DNA of 64,000 bases, from the NCBI GenBank assembly GCA_944325335.1, contig CALUZR010000008.1:25783-89782 (forward strand), written 5' to 3'. Shown in pieces: positions 50,883 through 60,822 of this stretch. The notes under the pieces are model-generated. The model was given only the letters and a program-made list of their open reading frames with translations. It made no database searches and was not told the DNA's origin. The stretch comes from an uncultured Parabacteroides sp. GTDB taxonomy: Bacteria; Bacteroidota; Bacteroidia; Bacteroidales; Tannerellaceae. Every line of letters starts with the position of its first letter. The first letter of the stretch is position 1. The translations under genes were made by a program, and so were the position numbers.

Positions 50883-52715
50883 ATGAAGAATCCGTTAAGA
50901 AGTTCATACAGCACCGAAGGCCGACGCATGGCCGGGGCACGTGCCCTCTGGTGTGCCAATGGGATGAAGAAAGAACAGTTTGGCAAACCGATTATTGCCA
51001 TCGTCAATTCGTTTACCCAGTTTGTGCCGGGGCATGTCCATTTGCATGAAGCCGGGCAATTGGTGAAGGCGGAAATCGAAAAGCTGGGATGCTTTGCCGC
51101 CGAATTTAATACCATTGCTATTGATGACGGCATTGCGATGGGGCACGACGGGATGCTTTACTCTCTTCCTTCGCGCGACATCATTGCGGATAGCGTAGAA
51201 TATATGGTAAATGCGCATAAGGCCGATGCCATGGTGTGCATCAGCAATTGCGACAAGATTACGCCGGGTATGCTCATGGCGGCGATGCGGCTGAACATCC
51301 CGACCGTCTTCGTCTCGGGCGGACCGATGGAGGCGGGCGAATGGAACGGGCGTCATCTGGACTTGATCGATGCCATGATTGAAGCCGCCGATACGTCGGT
51401 GAGCGACGAGCAGATTGCAGAAGTGGAACGCCATGCTTGTCCGGGGTGCGGGTGTTGCTCAGGCATGTTTACCGCCAATTCGATGAATTGCCTCAACGAA
51501 GCCATCGGACTGGCACTTCCGGGAAACGGGACAATCGTAGCAACGCATGCGAATCGCGTCCAGCTGTTTAAGGATGCGGCGAAACTCATTGTAGAGAATG
51601 CCTATAAATATTATGAAGAGGGCGACGAATCCGTCCTTCCTCGAAGCATTGCTACACGGCAAGCTTTCCTGAACGCCATGTCGCTGGATATTGCCATGGG
51701 CGGTTCTACGAACACCGTGTTACATCTCTTGGCCGTAGCACACGAGGCGGAAGCGGACTTCACGATGGACGATATCGACCAACTCTCGCGCCGGATTCCT
51801 TGCCTTTGTAAAGTAGCCCCAAATACGCAAACTTATCATGTGCAAGACGTGAACCGTGCGGGCGGTATCCTTTCCATCATGAATGAACTCCTGAAGGCGG
51901 GATTGGTAGACGGTGCGACGAAACGTGTCGACGGGAAAACCTTGGCCGAGGCCGTGGACGAATATGCCATCACCTCGCCCCATGTCTCGGTAGAAGCTTT
52001 AAAGAAATACAAGAGCGCGCCTGGAAACCAGTTCTGCATCCAAATGGGCGCGCAAGAAAACTATTATAAGGAATTGGACACCGACCGTGCCGGAGGTTGC
52101 ATTCGCGATGTCGCCCATGCCTATTCGAAAGATGGGGGCTTGGTGGTATTGAAAGGAAACATCGCTGAGGACGGATGCGTGGTCAAGACCGCTGGCGTAG
52201 ACGAAAGCATTTGGAAATTTACCGGTCCGGCGAAGGTATTTGATTCGCAAGAAGCGGCGTGTGAAGGCATCTTGGGCGGAAAAGTGCAATCGGGCGACGT
52301 GGTGGTCATCAGCTACGAAGGGCCAAAAGGCGGACCTGGTATGCAAGAAATGCTCTATCCGACTTCCTACATCAAGAGCCGCCACTTGGGGAAAGAGTGC
52401 GCGCTGATTACGGATGGACGCTTTAGTGGCGGAACGTCTGGCCTTTCCATCGGACATATCTCGCCCGAAGCCGCCGCAGGTGGAAATATCGGATTGGTAA
52501 AAGATGGTGACATCATCGAGATAGATATTCCGGAAAGAAGTATCCGTGTCCGCCTCTCCGACGAAGAATTGGCTGAACGGCGCCGGGCAGAAGAGGCACG
52601 CGGAAAGAAAGCCTTTACGCCTCCGTATCGCCAGCGGGAAGTCTCCAAGGCATTAAAAGCATACGCAAGCATGGTTTCGTCTGCCGATAAAGGCGGTGTT
52701 AGAATAATCGATTAA
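50883..52715 (+). CDS. ilvD: Dihydroxy-acid dehydratase
   Basis: A 610-residue Fe-S enzyme that dehydrates dihydroxyisovalerate and dihydroxymethylvalerate in valine, isoleucine and (via ketoisovalerate) pantothenate synthesis. Cluster ligand cysteines appear in [11 protein letters not shown] near 118-128 and [11 protein letters not shown] near 187-197. The C-terminal block [14 protein letters not shown] lies near 513-526. First enzyme gene after the attenuator; GGAAG lies 7 bases before the ATG. Confidence 0.97.
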   Translation: MKNPLRSSYSTEGRRMAGARALWCANGMKKEQFGKPIIAIVNSFTQFVPGHVHLHEAGQLVKAEIEKLGCFAAEFNTIAIDDGIAMGHDGMLYSLPSRDIIADSVEYMVNAHKADAMVCISNCDKITPGMLMAAMRLNIPTVFVSGGPMEAGEWNGRHLDLIDAMIEAADTSVSDEQIAEVERHACPGCGCCSGMFTANSMNCLNEAIGLALPGNGTIVATHANRVQLFKDAAKLIVENAYKYYEEGDESVLPRSIATRQAFLNAMSLDIAMGGSTNTVLHLLAVAHEAEADFTMDDIDQLSRRIPCLCKVAPNTQTYHVQDVNRAGGILSIMNELLKAGLVDGATKRVDGKTLAEAVDEYAITSPHVSVEALKKYKSAPGNQFCIQMGAQENYYKELDTDRAGGCIRDVAHAYSKDGGLVVLKGNIAEDGCVVKTAGVDESIWKFTGPAKVFDSQEAACEGILGGKVQSGDVVVISYEGPKGGPGMQEMLYPTSYIKSRHLGKECALITDGRFSGGTSGLSIGHISPEAAAGGNIGLVKDGDIIEIDIPERSIRVRLSDEELAERRRAEEARGKKAFTPPYRQREVSKALKAYASMVSSADKGGVRIID

Positions 52716-52725
52716 AGAAGAAGTT

Positions 52726-54423
52726 ATGGAAAAGGAAATGTTATCAGGTTCTGAAATATTGATGCGCTCGTTGGAGCGTGAAGGCGTGGAAACCCTTTTT
52801 GGCTATCCGGGCGGAGCCATTATTCCTGTGTTCGATGCCTTGTACGATCATCGCGAACGGCTTCATCATATATTAGTACGTCACGAACAGGCGGCTGCCC
52901 ATGCCGCACAAGGATATGCCCGTTCTTCGGGCAAGACAGGCGTATGTTTGGTCACCAGCGGACCGGGCGCTACCAATACCATTACGGGCATTGCCGACGC
53001 CATGATTGATAGTACGCCGATTGTGGTCATTGCGGGACAAGTAGCTGCCGGTTTCTTAGGAACGGATGCTTTTCAAGAAGTCGATTTGGTGGGCATTACG
53101 CAACCGATCTCGAAATGGAGTTATCAAATCCGGCGGGCAGAAGACATTGCCTGGGCTGTGTCGCGGGCTTTTTATATCGCCCGGAGCGGACGTCCAGGCC
53201 CAGTCGTCTTGGACTTTACGAAGAATGCCCAGACTTCGGAGGCGGAGTATGAACCCGTGACCGTCGACTTCATTCGCAGCTACGACCCCGACCCGGAGAT
53301 TGATTACAAGCAAATCGCAGAGGCCGTGGCGCTCATCAACGAAGCCAAGAAGCCTTTTGCCTTGGTAGGGCAGGGCGTGGAATTAGGAAACGCCCAGCAG
53401 GAATTGCAGCAATTCATCGAAAAAGCGGATATTCCTTGCGGATGTACGATGTTGGGGCTTTCGGCTTTGCCATCTACCCATCCATTAAATAAAGGTATGC
53501 TTGGAATGCATGGCAATTTAGGTCCGAACATCAAGACCAACGAATGCGATGTATTGATTGCCATCGGTATGCGTTTTGACGATCGCGTTACGGGAAAGCT
53601 TGATACTTATGCCAAGCAAGCAAAGATTATCCACCTGGATATCGACCCCTCGGAAATCGGAAAGAATGTCCCGGTATCCGTGCCCCTGTTAGGCGATTGC
53701 AAGAAGACGTTAGCGCTTCTGACGGAATTAATCCAAGCGGGTAAGCATACAGAATGGATTGATAGCTTCCATTCGTACGAAGAGACGGAGTTCAACCAAG
53801 TCATTAAACGGGAAGTATATCCGACGGAAGGACCACTCAATATGGGCGAGGTTGTCCATGCCGTAAGCGAAGCGACACACAACGATGCGCTCTTGGTAAC
53901 GGATGTGGGGCAGAACCAGATGATGGCTTGCCGTTATTTCAAGTTCTCCCGCCAGCGGAGCATTATCACGTCGGGAGGCATGGGAACGATGGGATTCGGA
54001 CTCCCGGCAGCTATCGGTGCTACCTTCGGATGTCCCGACCGGACGGTTTGTTTGTTCTTGGGCGATGGCGGACTTCAAATGACGATCCAAGAGTTTGGAA
54101 CCATTATGGAGCAACAAGCTCCTGTGAAAATCATTCTCTTAAATAATAACTATTTAGGAAATGTACGTCAATGGCAAGCCTTGTTCTACGAGCATCGTTA
54201 TTCCTTCACGCCAATGATGAATCCGGATTATCAGCAAATCGCTTCTGCATACGGTATTCCTTCGCGGCGCGTCATGAAGCGGGAAGATTTGGAAGAAGCG
54301 ATTCAAGAAATGCTTACGACCGACGGTCCTTTCTTCCTCGAAGCGTGCGTAGTGGAAGAAGGCAACGTATTGCCGATGACTTTGCCGGGCAATTCTGTCA
54401 ATCAAATGTTATTAGAATGTTAA
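52726..54423 (+). CDS. ilvB: Acetolactate synthase, large (catalytic) subunit
   Basis: A 565-residue thiamine-pyrophosphate enzyme. N-terminal LFGYPGGAIIPVFDAL near 25-40, then the catalytic Glu region (VRHEQAAAHAAQGYAR near 51-66). The TPP-binding GDGG...NN motif occurs as GDGGLQMTIQEFGT (about 446) ending in LNNNYLGN (about 474). Condenses pyruvate with pyruvate or 2-ketobutyrate. It follows ilvD by 10 bases and precedes its regulatory subunit by 10. Confidence 0.97.
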   Translation: MEKEMLSGSEILMRSLEREGVETLFGYPGGAIIPVFDALYDHRERLHHILVRHEQAAAHAAQGYARSSGKTGVCLVTSGPGATNTITGIADAMIDSTPIVVIAGQVAAGFLGTDAFQEVDLVGITQPISKWSYQIRRAEDIAWAVSRAFYIARSGRPGPVVLDFTKNAQTSEAEYEPVTVDFIRSYDPDPEIDYKQIAEAVALINEAKKPFALVGQGVELGNAQQELQQFIEKADIPCGCTMLGLSALPSTHPLNKGMLGMHGNLGPNIKTNECDVLIAIGMRFDDRVTGKLDTYAKQAKIIHLDIDPSEIGKNVPVSVPLLGDCKKTLALLTELIQAGKHTEWIDSFHSYEETEFNQVIKREVYPTEGPLNMGEVVHAVSEATHNDALLVTDVGQNQMMACRYFKFSRQRSIITSGGMGTMGFGLPAAIGATFGCPDRTVCLFLGDGGLQMTIQEFGTIMEQQAPVKIILLNNNYLGNVRQWQALFYEHRYSFTPMMNPDYQQIASAYGIPSRRVMKREDLEEAIQEMLTTDGPFFLEACVVEEGNVLPMTLPGNSVNQMLLEC

Positions 54424-54433
54424 TTTAAAGCGT

Positions 54434-54994
54434 ATGGAAAATAAGACATTATATACCATCATCGTCCATTCGGAGAATATCGCCGGTATTTTGAACCAAA
54501 TCACGGCCGTGTTCACCCGTCGGCAAATCAACATCGAGAGCTTAAACGTATCGGCTTCGTCAATCCAAGGCGTGCATAAATATACAATCACGTGTTGGAC
54601 TACGCCCGATATCATCGAAAAGGTGGTGAAGCAAATCGAGAAGAAGATGGACGTCATCCAGGCCCATTACTTCACCGATTCGGAAATTTTCCAACACGAG
54701 GTGGCGCTCTATAAGGTATCGACACCCGAGTTCCAGAACAACCCGATGGCTTCCCACATCATCCGCCGCTATAATGCGCACATTGTCGAGGTGAATCCCA
54801 TCTTCTCGATTGTGGTCATGGCGGGTTTGAGCGAGGCTATCACGTCGCTTTACACGGAATTACAATCGGTGGATTGCGTTCTCCAGTTCGTGCGCTCTGG
54901 ACGGATTGCCGTATCGACCAGTTGTTTCGAGCGGGTCAACGAATATTTGGCGCATCGCCTCGAACGATACCAAAAGGAGGGGCACGAGAAGTAA
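54434..54994 (+). CDS. ilvN: Acetolactate synthase, small (regulatory) subunit
   Basis: A 186-residue protein. The N-terminal ACT domain (about 5-80) has IIVHSENIAGILNQITAVFTRR, where valine binds for feedback inhibition, followed by a C-terminal ALS_ss domain. The spacing to ilvB (10 bases) indicates stoichiometric expression. Could equally be called ilvH. Confidence 0.93.
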   Translation: MENKTLYTIIVHSENIAGILNQITAVFTRRQINIESLNVSASSIQGVHKYTITCWTTPDIIEKVVKQIEKKMDVIQAHYFTDSEIFQHEVALYKVSTPEFQNNPMASHIIRRYNAHIVEVNPIFSIVVMAGLSEAITSLYTELQSVDCVLQFVRSGRIAVSTSCFERVNEYLAHRLERYQKEGHEK

Positions 54995-55073
54995 GGCGGA
55001 ATCGAATTCGATTGTAGTTATAATCGAAAACGTTTATCGTTATAAAGGAAAAGAATTATAGGCATAAATAAAA

Positions 55074-55820
55074 ATGGACACAACGGTAAATAAAATAGGA
55101 ACCTATTCCTTCGTCGCGGAGCCATTCCACGTGGATTTCTCCGGAAAGCTGACACTCGGCGTATTGGGCAACCATTTATTGAATTGTGCAGGCTTTCATG
55201 CCGAGGAGAGAGGCTTTGGTATGGCGACGCTCAACGAGCAACATTATACTTGGGTCCTATCCCGTTTGGCAATCGAGGTAGAAGAGATGCCCCATCAATA
55301 CGAGCCATTCACGATTCAAACGTGGGTCGAGAATGTGTATCGCCTCTTTACGGATCGTAATTTCGCTATCTTGAATAAAGAAGGGAAGGCTATCGGATAT
55401 GCCCGTTCGGTATGGGCCATGATTAGCATGGAAGACCGGAAACCCATCGATCTCCTGACGCTCCATGGCGGAAACATTGCGGAATATATTTGTGACAAGC
55501 CTTGCCCTATTGATAAGCCGGGGCGTATTAAAGTCTCTACCCAAGAGCCCGTCGCCTTGCATCAAGCGAAGTATAGCGACATCGACGTGAACGGGCACGT
55601 AAATAGCATCAAATACATCGAGCACATCCTCGATTTGTTCCCCCTCGAACGGTTTCGTCAGCAATCCGTCCGCCGCTTTGAGATGGCATACGTGGCGGAA
55701 AGCTATTATGGCGATACGCTCAGCTTTTATCAAGAGTCGAAAGATGGAAACGAGCAAGACATCGAAGTCCGCAAAAACGGTGCAGAGGTTGTAGTCCGTA
55801 GCAAAGTGATTTTTGTATAA
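55074..55820 (+). CDS. Acyl-ACP thioesterase (FatA/B-like)
   Basis: A 248-residue double-hotdog protein. The first hotdog (about 10-140) includes GNHLLNCAGFHAEERGFG; the second (about 160-245) has the active-site pattern DIDVNGHVNSIKYIEHILD with Asn and His. It hydrolyses acyl-ACP to free fatty acid. Its position between ilvN and ilvC is not explained by amino-acid synthesis; it may act on branched acyl-ACP made from ketoacids of this pathway. Gap of 79 bases to ilvN holds no clear signal. Confidence 0.88.
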   Translation: MDTTVNKIGTYSFVAEPFHVDFSGKLTLGVLGNHLLNCAGFHAEERGFGMATLNEQHYTWVLSRLAIEVEEMPHQYEPFTIQTWVENVYRLFTDRNFAILNKEGKAIGYARSVWAMISMEDRKPIDLLTLHGGNIAEYICDKPCPIDKPGRIKVSTQEPVALHQAKYSDIDVNGHVNSIKYIEHILDLFPLERFRQQSVRRFEMAYVAESYYGDTLSFYQESKDGNEQDIEVRKNGAEVVVRSKVIFV

Positions 55821-55857
55821 GAAGAAAGAATTTGTTTATCATTAATATAAAAAGAAA

Positions 55858-56901
55858 ATGGCAATTATGAATTTTGGCGGGGTAGAAGAAAACGTAGTAA
55901 CCCGCGAAGAGTTTCCTTTGGAAAAAGCAAGAGAAGTATTAAAGGATGAAGTCATCGCTGTCCTCGGGTATGGCGTCCAAGGACCTGGGCAGAGTTTGAA
56001 TCTGCGCGATAACGGCTTCAATGTAATTGTCGGACAACGTCCAGGCAAGACGTACGACAAGGCCGTAGCCGACGGTTGGGTGCCAGGCGAAACGCTCTTC
56101 AGCATCGAAGAAGCCTGCGAACGCGCTACTATCATCCAGGTATTACTTTCAGACGCAGCGCAGATCCAATGCTGGCCGATCATTAAAAAGCATCTGACGC
56201 CGGGTAAAGCCCTCTATTTCTCTCACGGCTTCGCCATCACGTATAGCGACCGCACGCATATCGTGCCGCCGGCAGATGTCGACGTGATTATGATTGCACC
56301 GAAGGGTTCTGGGACTTCGCTCCGTCGTATGTTTCTCCAAGGCCGTGGGTTGAATTCAAGCTATGCTATCTATCAGGATGCAACAGGCAAGGCGTGGGAC
56401 CGTGTGATCGCGCTGGGTATTGGCGTAGGCTCGGGCTATTTGTTTGAGACAACTTTCAAGAAAGAGGTATATTCGGACCTGACGGGCGAACGCGGAACGT
56501 TGATGGGCGCTATCCAAGGTCTGCTTTTGGCTCAATACGAGACTTTACGCGAACATGGACATGAGCCTTCGGAAGCATTCAACGAAACGGTAGAAGAGTT
56601 GACACAATCATTAATGCCGCTCTTCGGTGAGAACGGTATGGACTGGATGTATGCCAACTGTTCAACTACGGCGCAACGTGGCGCGCTCGACTGGATGGGC
56701 CCGTTCCACGATGCAGTAAAACCTGTTTTCGAGAAATTATATAACGAAGTGGCTTGTGGAAACGAAGCGCAGCGTTCGATAGATTCCAATTCGCAGCCTG
56801 ATTATCGTGAAAAGTTGAATGCCGAATTGAAAGCATTACACGATAGCGAGATGTGGCGTGCAGGCGCTGTGGTTCGCAAACTCCGTCCGGAGAATAATTA
56901 A
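55858..56901 (+). CDS. ilvC: Ketol-acid reductoisomerase
   Basis: A 347-residue enzyme. The NADPH-binding glycine loop GYGVQGPGQ lies near 40-48, and the knotted C-terminal domain carries the magnesium ligands (Asp/Glu in EDL-equivalent ..YSDLTGERGTL near 203 and SEAFNETVEEL near 240). Converts acetolactate to dihydroxyisovalerate. Last gene of the operon. Confidence 0.95.
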   Translation: MAIMNFGGVEENVVTREEFPLEKAREVLKDEVIAVLGYGVQGPGQSLNLRDNGFNVIVGQRPGKTYDKAVADGWVPGETLFSIEEACERATIIQVLLSDAAQIQCWPIIKKHLTPGKALYFSHGFAITYSDRTHIVPPADVDVIMIAPKGSGTSLRRMFLQGRGLNSSYAIYQDATGKAWDRVIALGIGVGSGYLFETTFKKEVYSDLTGERGTLMGAIQGLLLAQYETLREHGHEPSEAFNETVEELTQSLMPLFGENGMDWMYANCSTTAQRGALDWMGPFHDAVKPVFEKLYNEVACGNEAQRSIDSNSQPDYREKLNAELKALHDSEMWRAGAVVRKLRPENN

Positions 56902-56916
56902 TTCGGATTTTTTCAT

Positions 56917-57028
56917 TACCTTTGCCGTGCTTTAGGCAAGATAGTGTTTTGTAATCCTCATCGGAGGGCAAGAATAGGCCGGATAAGATGACTGGGTAAA
57001 GCCAATCAGCTTGTCCGGCCTTTTTTTT
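56917..57028 (+). ncRNA. Candidate small RNA or structured 3' end after ilvC
   Basis: A -7 box TACCTTTG (56917-56924) lies 15 bases after the ilvC stop. About 45 bases later (CCTC-ATCG-GAGG hairpin near 56956-56967) a long terminator stem follows: GGCCGGATAAG (56977-56987) with CTTGTCCGGCC (57010-57020), extended inward by TGACTGG/CCAATCA and followed by eight T. It could be an independent RNA of about 100 bases, or simply the operon terminator. Confidence 0.5.
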
Positions 57029-57089
57029 GTTTTACTTTTAAGGCGTCAAACAAAAAATATATATTTTTACAAAAAGCAAGAAAGCCTTT

Positions 57090-57570
57090 CGCCAAGGGTG
57101 TAAACCTTGTTTTTACTTTCGGGAAAGGTTTCCTCCATCGGTGCAAGCCTTTCCGAGAGCCCGGGGAAGGTTTCCTCCATTGGATGAAACCCTCTCGGAG
57201 AGCTCCGGAATGGTTTCATCCGTTGGTGCAAGCCTCTCGGAGAGCTCCGGAAGGGTTTCCTCCATCGGTGCAAGCCTTCCCGAGAGCTCCGGAAGGGTTT
57301 ACTCCGTCGGTGCAAGCCTCTCGAAGAGCTCCGGGAAGGTTTCCTCCGTCGGTGCAAGCCTCTCGGAGAGCTCCGGGAAGGTTTCCTCCATCGGTGCAAG
57401 CCTCTCGGAGAGCTCCGGGAAGGTTTCCTCCATCGGTGCAAGCCTCTCGGAGAGCTCGGGGAAGGTTTCATCCGTCGGTGCAAGCCTCTCGGAGAGCTCC
57501 GGGAAGGTTTCCTCCGTCGGTGCAAGCCTCTCGGAGAACTTGGGGAAGGTTTCCTCCATCGGTGCAAAGT
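57090..57570. repeat. 42-bp tandem repeat array, eleven or twelve copies
   Basis: The marker GGTGCAAG recurs with its third base at 57143, 57186, 57228, 57270, 57312, 57354, 57396, 57438, 57480, 57522 and 57564, all steps 42 except one of 43; a decayed copy lies near 57100. Each unit contains the palindromic core CTCTCGGAGAG next to GGAGAGCTCC. As 42 is divisible by three, long frames are open on both strands but have no start signals. The rest of 57029-57700 shows nothing else. Confidence 0.95.
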
Positions 57571-57700
57571 TGTTTTAACTTTTGAAAAAATTAGTACTAA
57601 AGGTGGATGCCTGTTTTTATAGCGCGTGGAAGGTGGGTTTTCTCTAAACAGGGGTATTTTTCAAAAAAAAGAAGTGCTTTTACCCGAAATTATTATATAA

Positions 57701-57770
57701 AGAGGCACAGAAACACGGGGTATTTATGGAAAGCATCCATAGACTAAAAGCTCCGCGTTTCTGTGCCTCT
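57701..57770. terminator. Long terminator hairpin after the beta-propeller lipoprotein gene
   Basis: AGAGGCACAGAAACACGG (57701-57718) pairs with CCGCGTTTCTGTGCCTCT (57753-57770) with one G-U. An inner stem TATGGA/TCCATA forms the tip. Flanking A- and T-rich runs suit termination from the minus strand. Confidence 0.75.
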
Positions 57771-57788
57771 ACGTTTTTAGGCTTTTTC

Positions 57789-59291
57789 TTATTCCTGATA
57801 AATGACTTTCCGGAACGTATCGGGTGTAATTTTTACCGGTTCACGTGTAAATTCAGGGACGTTGTAGCTCTTTAGCAGGAGCAGATTCTGTGCTGGGTCG
57901 AGTTGGGGCAGCATGAAGGCTTTGTGGGCCTTTCCTTCGGTGTCGAAGTAGGTTAAGTAGAGCCGGGTGTAGGAGCCATCATCGCGCCTCGAACTAAATA
58001 CAATCCACCGCCCATTGCTACTCCACGCGTGGTAACTATCTGCATCGTTGTTATTTGCCTCGCTGAGGGGATAGGTTTCATTCATCTCCAAGTCCTTTAC
58101 GCAAAGATTCGCGCTTTTGTGCCAGATGTGGAATTGCCCGTAATCGCCTTCGGTGAAAAGCAAGTAGCGTCCGTCGGGACTCAGACGGGGAAGCGTCGCG
58201 CTTTTACCTTCTGCCGCGCAATCGACCATGCATTCTGCCGCACCGAACGTCTGCGTCTGGGCGTCGAACGGGAGGCGCATGATATTATAATGTATGGCGC
58301 GGTAGTTCAAGAGGAAGTCGCCGGCCGAGAGCGCATTAGGACGCACGTTCACGCTCCTTACATCTGCCGCGCAATAGTACAGATAGTCGCCCGAGGGGGA
58401 CCACGCCGGGAAAGTCTCCAACGCGCTGTCCGTCCGGCATATCCACTCCGTCCGATCCTGGGTTGCATCATAAAAGAACAAATCTGAAGCCATATCCATG
58501 ACCTCTACTTTCTCTTCGTTTTGCAGGTGGAATGCTTGTCCGGTACGGTTCGAGGAGAAGACAATCCAATCCTTCGCCGGGTGCCAGGCGGGATAGACGG
58601 CTCCCATCGGGACGGTCTTACGCGGGAACTCCAGTTTCCGCACCTCGTCTCCTTGTACCAATACCGTGCCGCCATGGTTCGTCCGGACATGGAACAGCAT
58701 CCTGTCGGTGCGATATTGCTGGAAAGCGTGGCAATTCACGCAATGGTTGTCTGTATAATCGAAGCGTCGGTTGTTCTCGTAGATGGGCCGCACGTCGAAG
58801 TTGGTCAGATTGCGTTGGTATAATCCCAGTTGGCGATAGTAGGAATAGCCCGGCTCGATCAGGCGGTAGGCTACATACGGGTCGATTTCCTCGCGCGCAA
58901 TGTAAAAGGAATAAGCCGGATAGCGCACCCAGCCTGTCGACAAGCGGGCGTAGATAGTCATCTGGAGGCTGTCGCCCCGGTGCGCGTCCAAAAGACGGTG
59001 CCATGCCGCTTCATCGAACTGGATCGTCTGCGACGCTTGGGCTGAAACCACCAGTTCTTCCTTCCCGTTCCCCAATACGGCTACGTAATCCCTGCCCGGC
59101 GAGCGTACCAGGAAGTTCAACGGTGCGATATTGGGCGGGATGATGACCTCTTTGTAATCCGGATAAATGGATACGGGCTCTTGTATCTCTGTGTAGTACG
59201 TCGGGACATCCCATGTTTTCTCCGAGCAAGCCGTGCCCCACCAGCCGATCCAGATTAATCCTATAAGAGCGAATATATAAGTTGCTTTCAT
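57789..59291 (-). CDS. TolB-like beta-propeller lipoprotein with a CxxCH haem motif
   Basis: A 500-residue protein with lipobox GTAC (Cys near residue 22). A beta-domain (about 35-150) precedes the haem c motif CVNCH at about 182-186. WD40/PD40-type propeller repeats follow from about 235, for example PAWSPSGDYLYY, PRLSPDGRYLLF and HAWSSNGRWIVF. A single covalently bound haem in the envelope is predicted. The start overlaps the stop of the DUF6057 gene (TAATG), so the two form an operon. Function unknown; a redox or sensing role is inferred. Confidence 0.82.
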   Translation of the reverse strand: MKATYIFALIGLIWIGWWGTACSEKTWDVPTYYTEIQEPVSIYPDYKEVIIPPNIAPLNFLVRSPGRDYVAVLGNGKEELVVSAQASQTIQFDEAAWHRLLDAHRGDSLQMTIYARLSTGWVRYPAYSFYIAREEIDPYVAYRLIEPGYSYYRQLGLYQRNLTNFDVRPIYENNRRFDYTDNHCVNCHAFQQYRTDRMLFHVRTNHGGTVLVQGDEVRKLEFPRKTVPMGAVYPAWHPAKDWIVFSSNRTGQAFHLQNEEKVEVMDMASDLFFYDATQDRTEWICRTDSALETFPAWSPSGDYLYYCAADVRSVNVRPNALSAGDFLLNYRAIHYNIMRLPFDAQTQTFGAAECMVDCAAEGKSATLPRLSPDGRYLLFTEGDYGQFHIWHKSANLCVKDLEMNETYPLSEANNNDADSYHAWSSNGRWIVFSSRRDDGSYTRLYLTYFDTEGKAHKAFMLPQLDPAQNLLLLKSYNVPEFTREPVKITPDTFRKVIYQE

Positions 59292-60793
59292 TAGTTTACG
59301 CCTCCTTTCATCTTTGATTCATATTTTTGTAATTGTGCTTCGTCTACTTGGTTTTGGAAATAATAGTAAAAGGGATAGAACTGTCCGTACTCCTTGCGCA
59401 GCACTTCGATGTCTTTCGGCGGGTGCGATACATATTGCTTGACGAATCCTTTTACCTGTTGCACGACCTGCTGACTTATTGGGAAATGGGAAAGTACTTC
59501 CGGATGCTCCAAGGCGTAGAGGGCAATCGCTTGTTCTACGACGGGGGGCAGCGGTTTTCCCCGGTAGGCCTGTGCCCGTTGTACGACGGCAGGCAGCATT
59601 TTCGTATATAAGCAGGCCACGAGGGAGGCTTCCAGGGCCGCCGCGCTCCGCACTTGGTTTGTCTGCACATTATAACCAATGAAAAGCGGCGCGCGGTAGG
59701 CTTGTTCGAACGTGTCGGCCATCGGTACCATCTCCCATACGCGGTGGAAATAAGCATCAGACAAGACGCGCTCCGGATGGGCTACCATCGGCATGTATTT
59801 CCGGACGAATTCCTGCTCGAAAGGCAGGTTCGACAAGAGGTAGAGGTACTTGTTCGCCAGCGCGTATTCCCCGTTGAGCAACGCGCACAGGGTGAGTTGT
59901 TTCAACGTATAGCATGTCGGGCCGTCGATTACCATCCGTTCCATCGCGTGGTGATAGGCGGGATAAACCAAACCAGCCGATAAACAGGCTTCGGCATAGT
60001 AAAGGTCGGAGCCATCGTCGGGCAATCCGCCCCAATCAACCAAGCCCAAGTCGGGGTATTGATAAGGAATATCGAGCCAATGCCCCATCAGCTGTCCGGT
60101 TTGCACAAGGGCGATGGCGTGGTAAGCTGCTACTGCGCGGGTAGGATGCAATGCTCTCCGGGCGGTTTGTTGCATAGACTTCCAGTCTTGTTGCAAATAC
60201 GCCCGTTGCAAAGAGGCCGTCAACCGTTCGTTCTCTTTCCCCCACCAAGCATAGGCAAAAAGGGAAAGGAAACACACAAGGGCTACTCCGCGGGAAAAGG
60301 CATTGCCCCGTCTGCGCACCTCTCTTTTCCCCCAGCAAAGGCGGCACAGGGCCATTGCCAACGTTCCCACGAATACGACCAGCGGGACCAGGTACACCCA
60401 CGACGGTTCCACCTGATAATACAGGTTCAGCCCCCGATGCAGGAACCCGAACACGACGAGACACGCAGGCAATGCCGCCACCCATTCGCCCTTTCCCCGC
60501 AGGTTCGCGCCATATTTAAAAAGACAAACGCTACCCGTCAAGAGTAGCGCCCATATAAATCCACCCAACCAAGGGTAATGGAACGACCACAAAAGGAAAC
60601 GCCCCACGGCATAAAGCCATCCGCCCGGTTGTTCGTACACAAAACGCATCGCTTCCTCCTCGAATGAAAAGAAGCTATATTGTTCGGCCATGTAAAAAAC
60701 ATCGCCATAAAGCCAAGAAGCAAAAAGCCAGCAACCCACGAAGGTGATTACTGGCAATGAACCTATAGTCGAGAGACGGATTGCCTGTTTCAT
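59291..60793 (-). CDS. DUF6057 family membrane protein
   Basis: A 500-residue protein. Four or five membrane segments in the first about 200 residues (including near 15-33, 68-93, 103-120, 131-152 and 175-190). A large soluble helical C-terminal domain, likely TPR-like, follows at about 200-480 (LTASLQRAYLQQDWKSMQQ). It matches a Bacteroidales family I know as DUF6057. Always seen here with the haem lipoprotein gene downstream in the same transcript. Function unknown. Confidence 0.75.
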   Translation of the reverse strand: MKQAIRLSTIGSLPVITFVGCWLFASWLYGDVFYMAEQYSFFSFEEEAMRFVYEQPGGWLYAVGRFLLWSFHYPWLGGFIWALLLTGSVCLFKYGANLRGKGEWVAALPACLVVFGFLHRGLNLYYQVEPSWVYLVPLVVFVGTLAMALCRLCWGKREVRRRGNAFSRGVALVCFLSLFAYAWWGKENERLTASLQRAYLQQDWKSMQQTARRALHPTRAVAAYHAIALVQTGQLMGHWLDIPYQYPDLGLVDWGGLPDDGSDLYYAEACLSAGLVYPAYHHAMERMVIDGPTCYTLKQLTLCALLNGEYALANKYLYLLSNLPFEQEFVRKYMPMVAHPERVLSDAYFHRVWEMVPMADTFEQAYRAPLFIGYNVQTNQVRSAAALEASLVACLYTKMLPAVVQRAQAYRGKPLPPVVEQAIALYALEHPEVLSHFPISQQVVQQVKGFVKQYVSHPPKDIEVLRKEYGQFYPFYYYFQNQVDEAQLQKYESKMKGGVN

Positions 60794-60822
60794 CTTGTAT
60801 CCTTTCCTGTTTTTAGGTGAAG

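Noticed and set aside
56925..57028. 4.5S/SRP RNA or tmRNA
   Set aside because: The conserved loops of the SRP RNA tip and any tRNA-like part are missing.
57067..57585. Long frames on both strands with 14-residue repeats
   Set aside because: They arise from a 42-bp repeat whose length is a multiple of three; no ribosome-binding site, start context or neighbouring function supports them.
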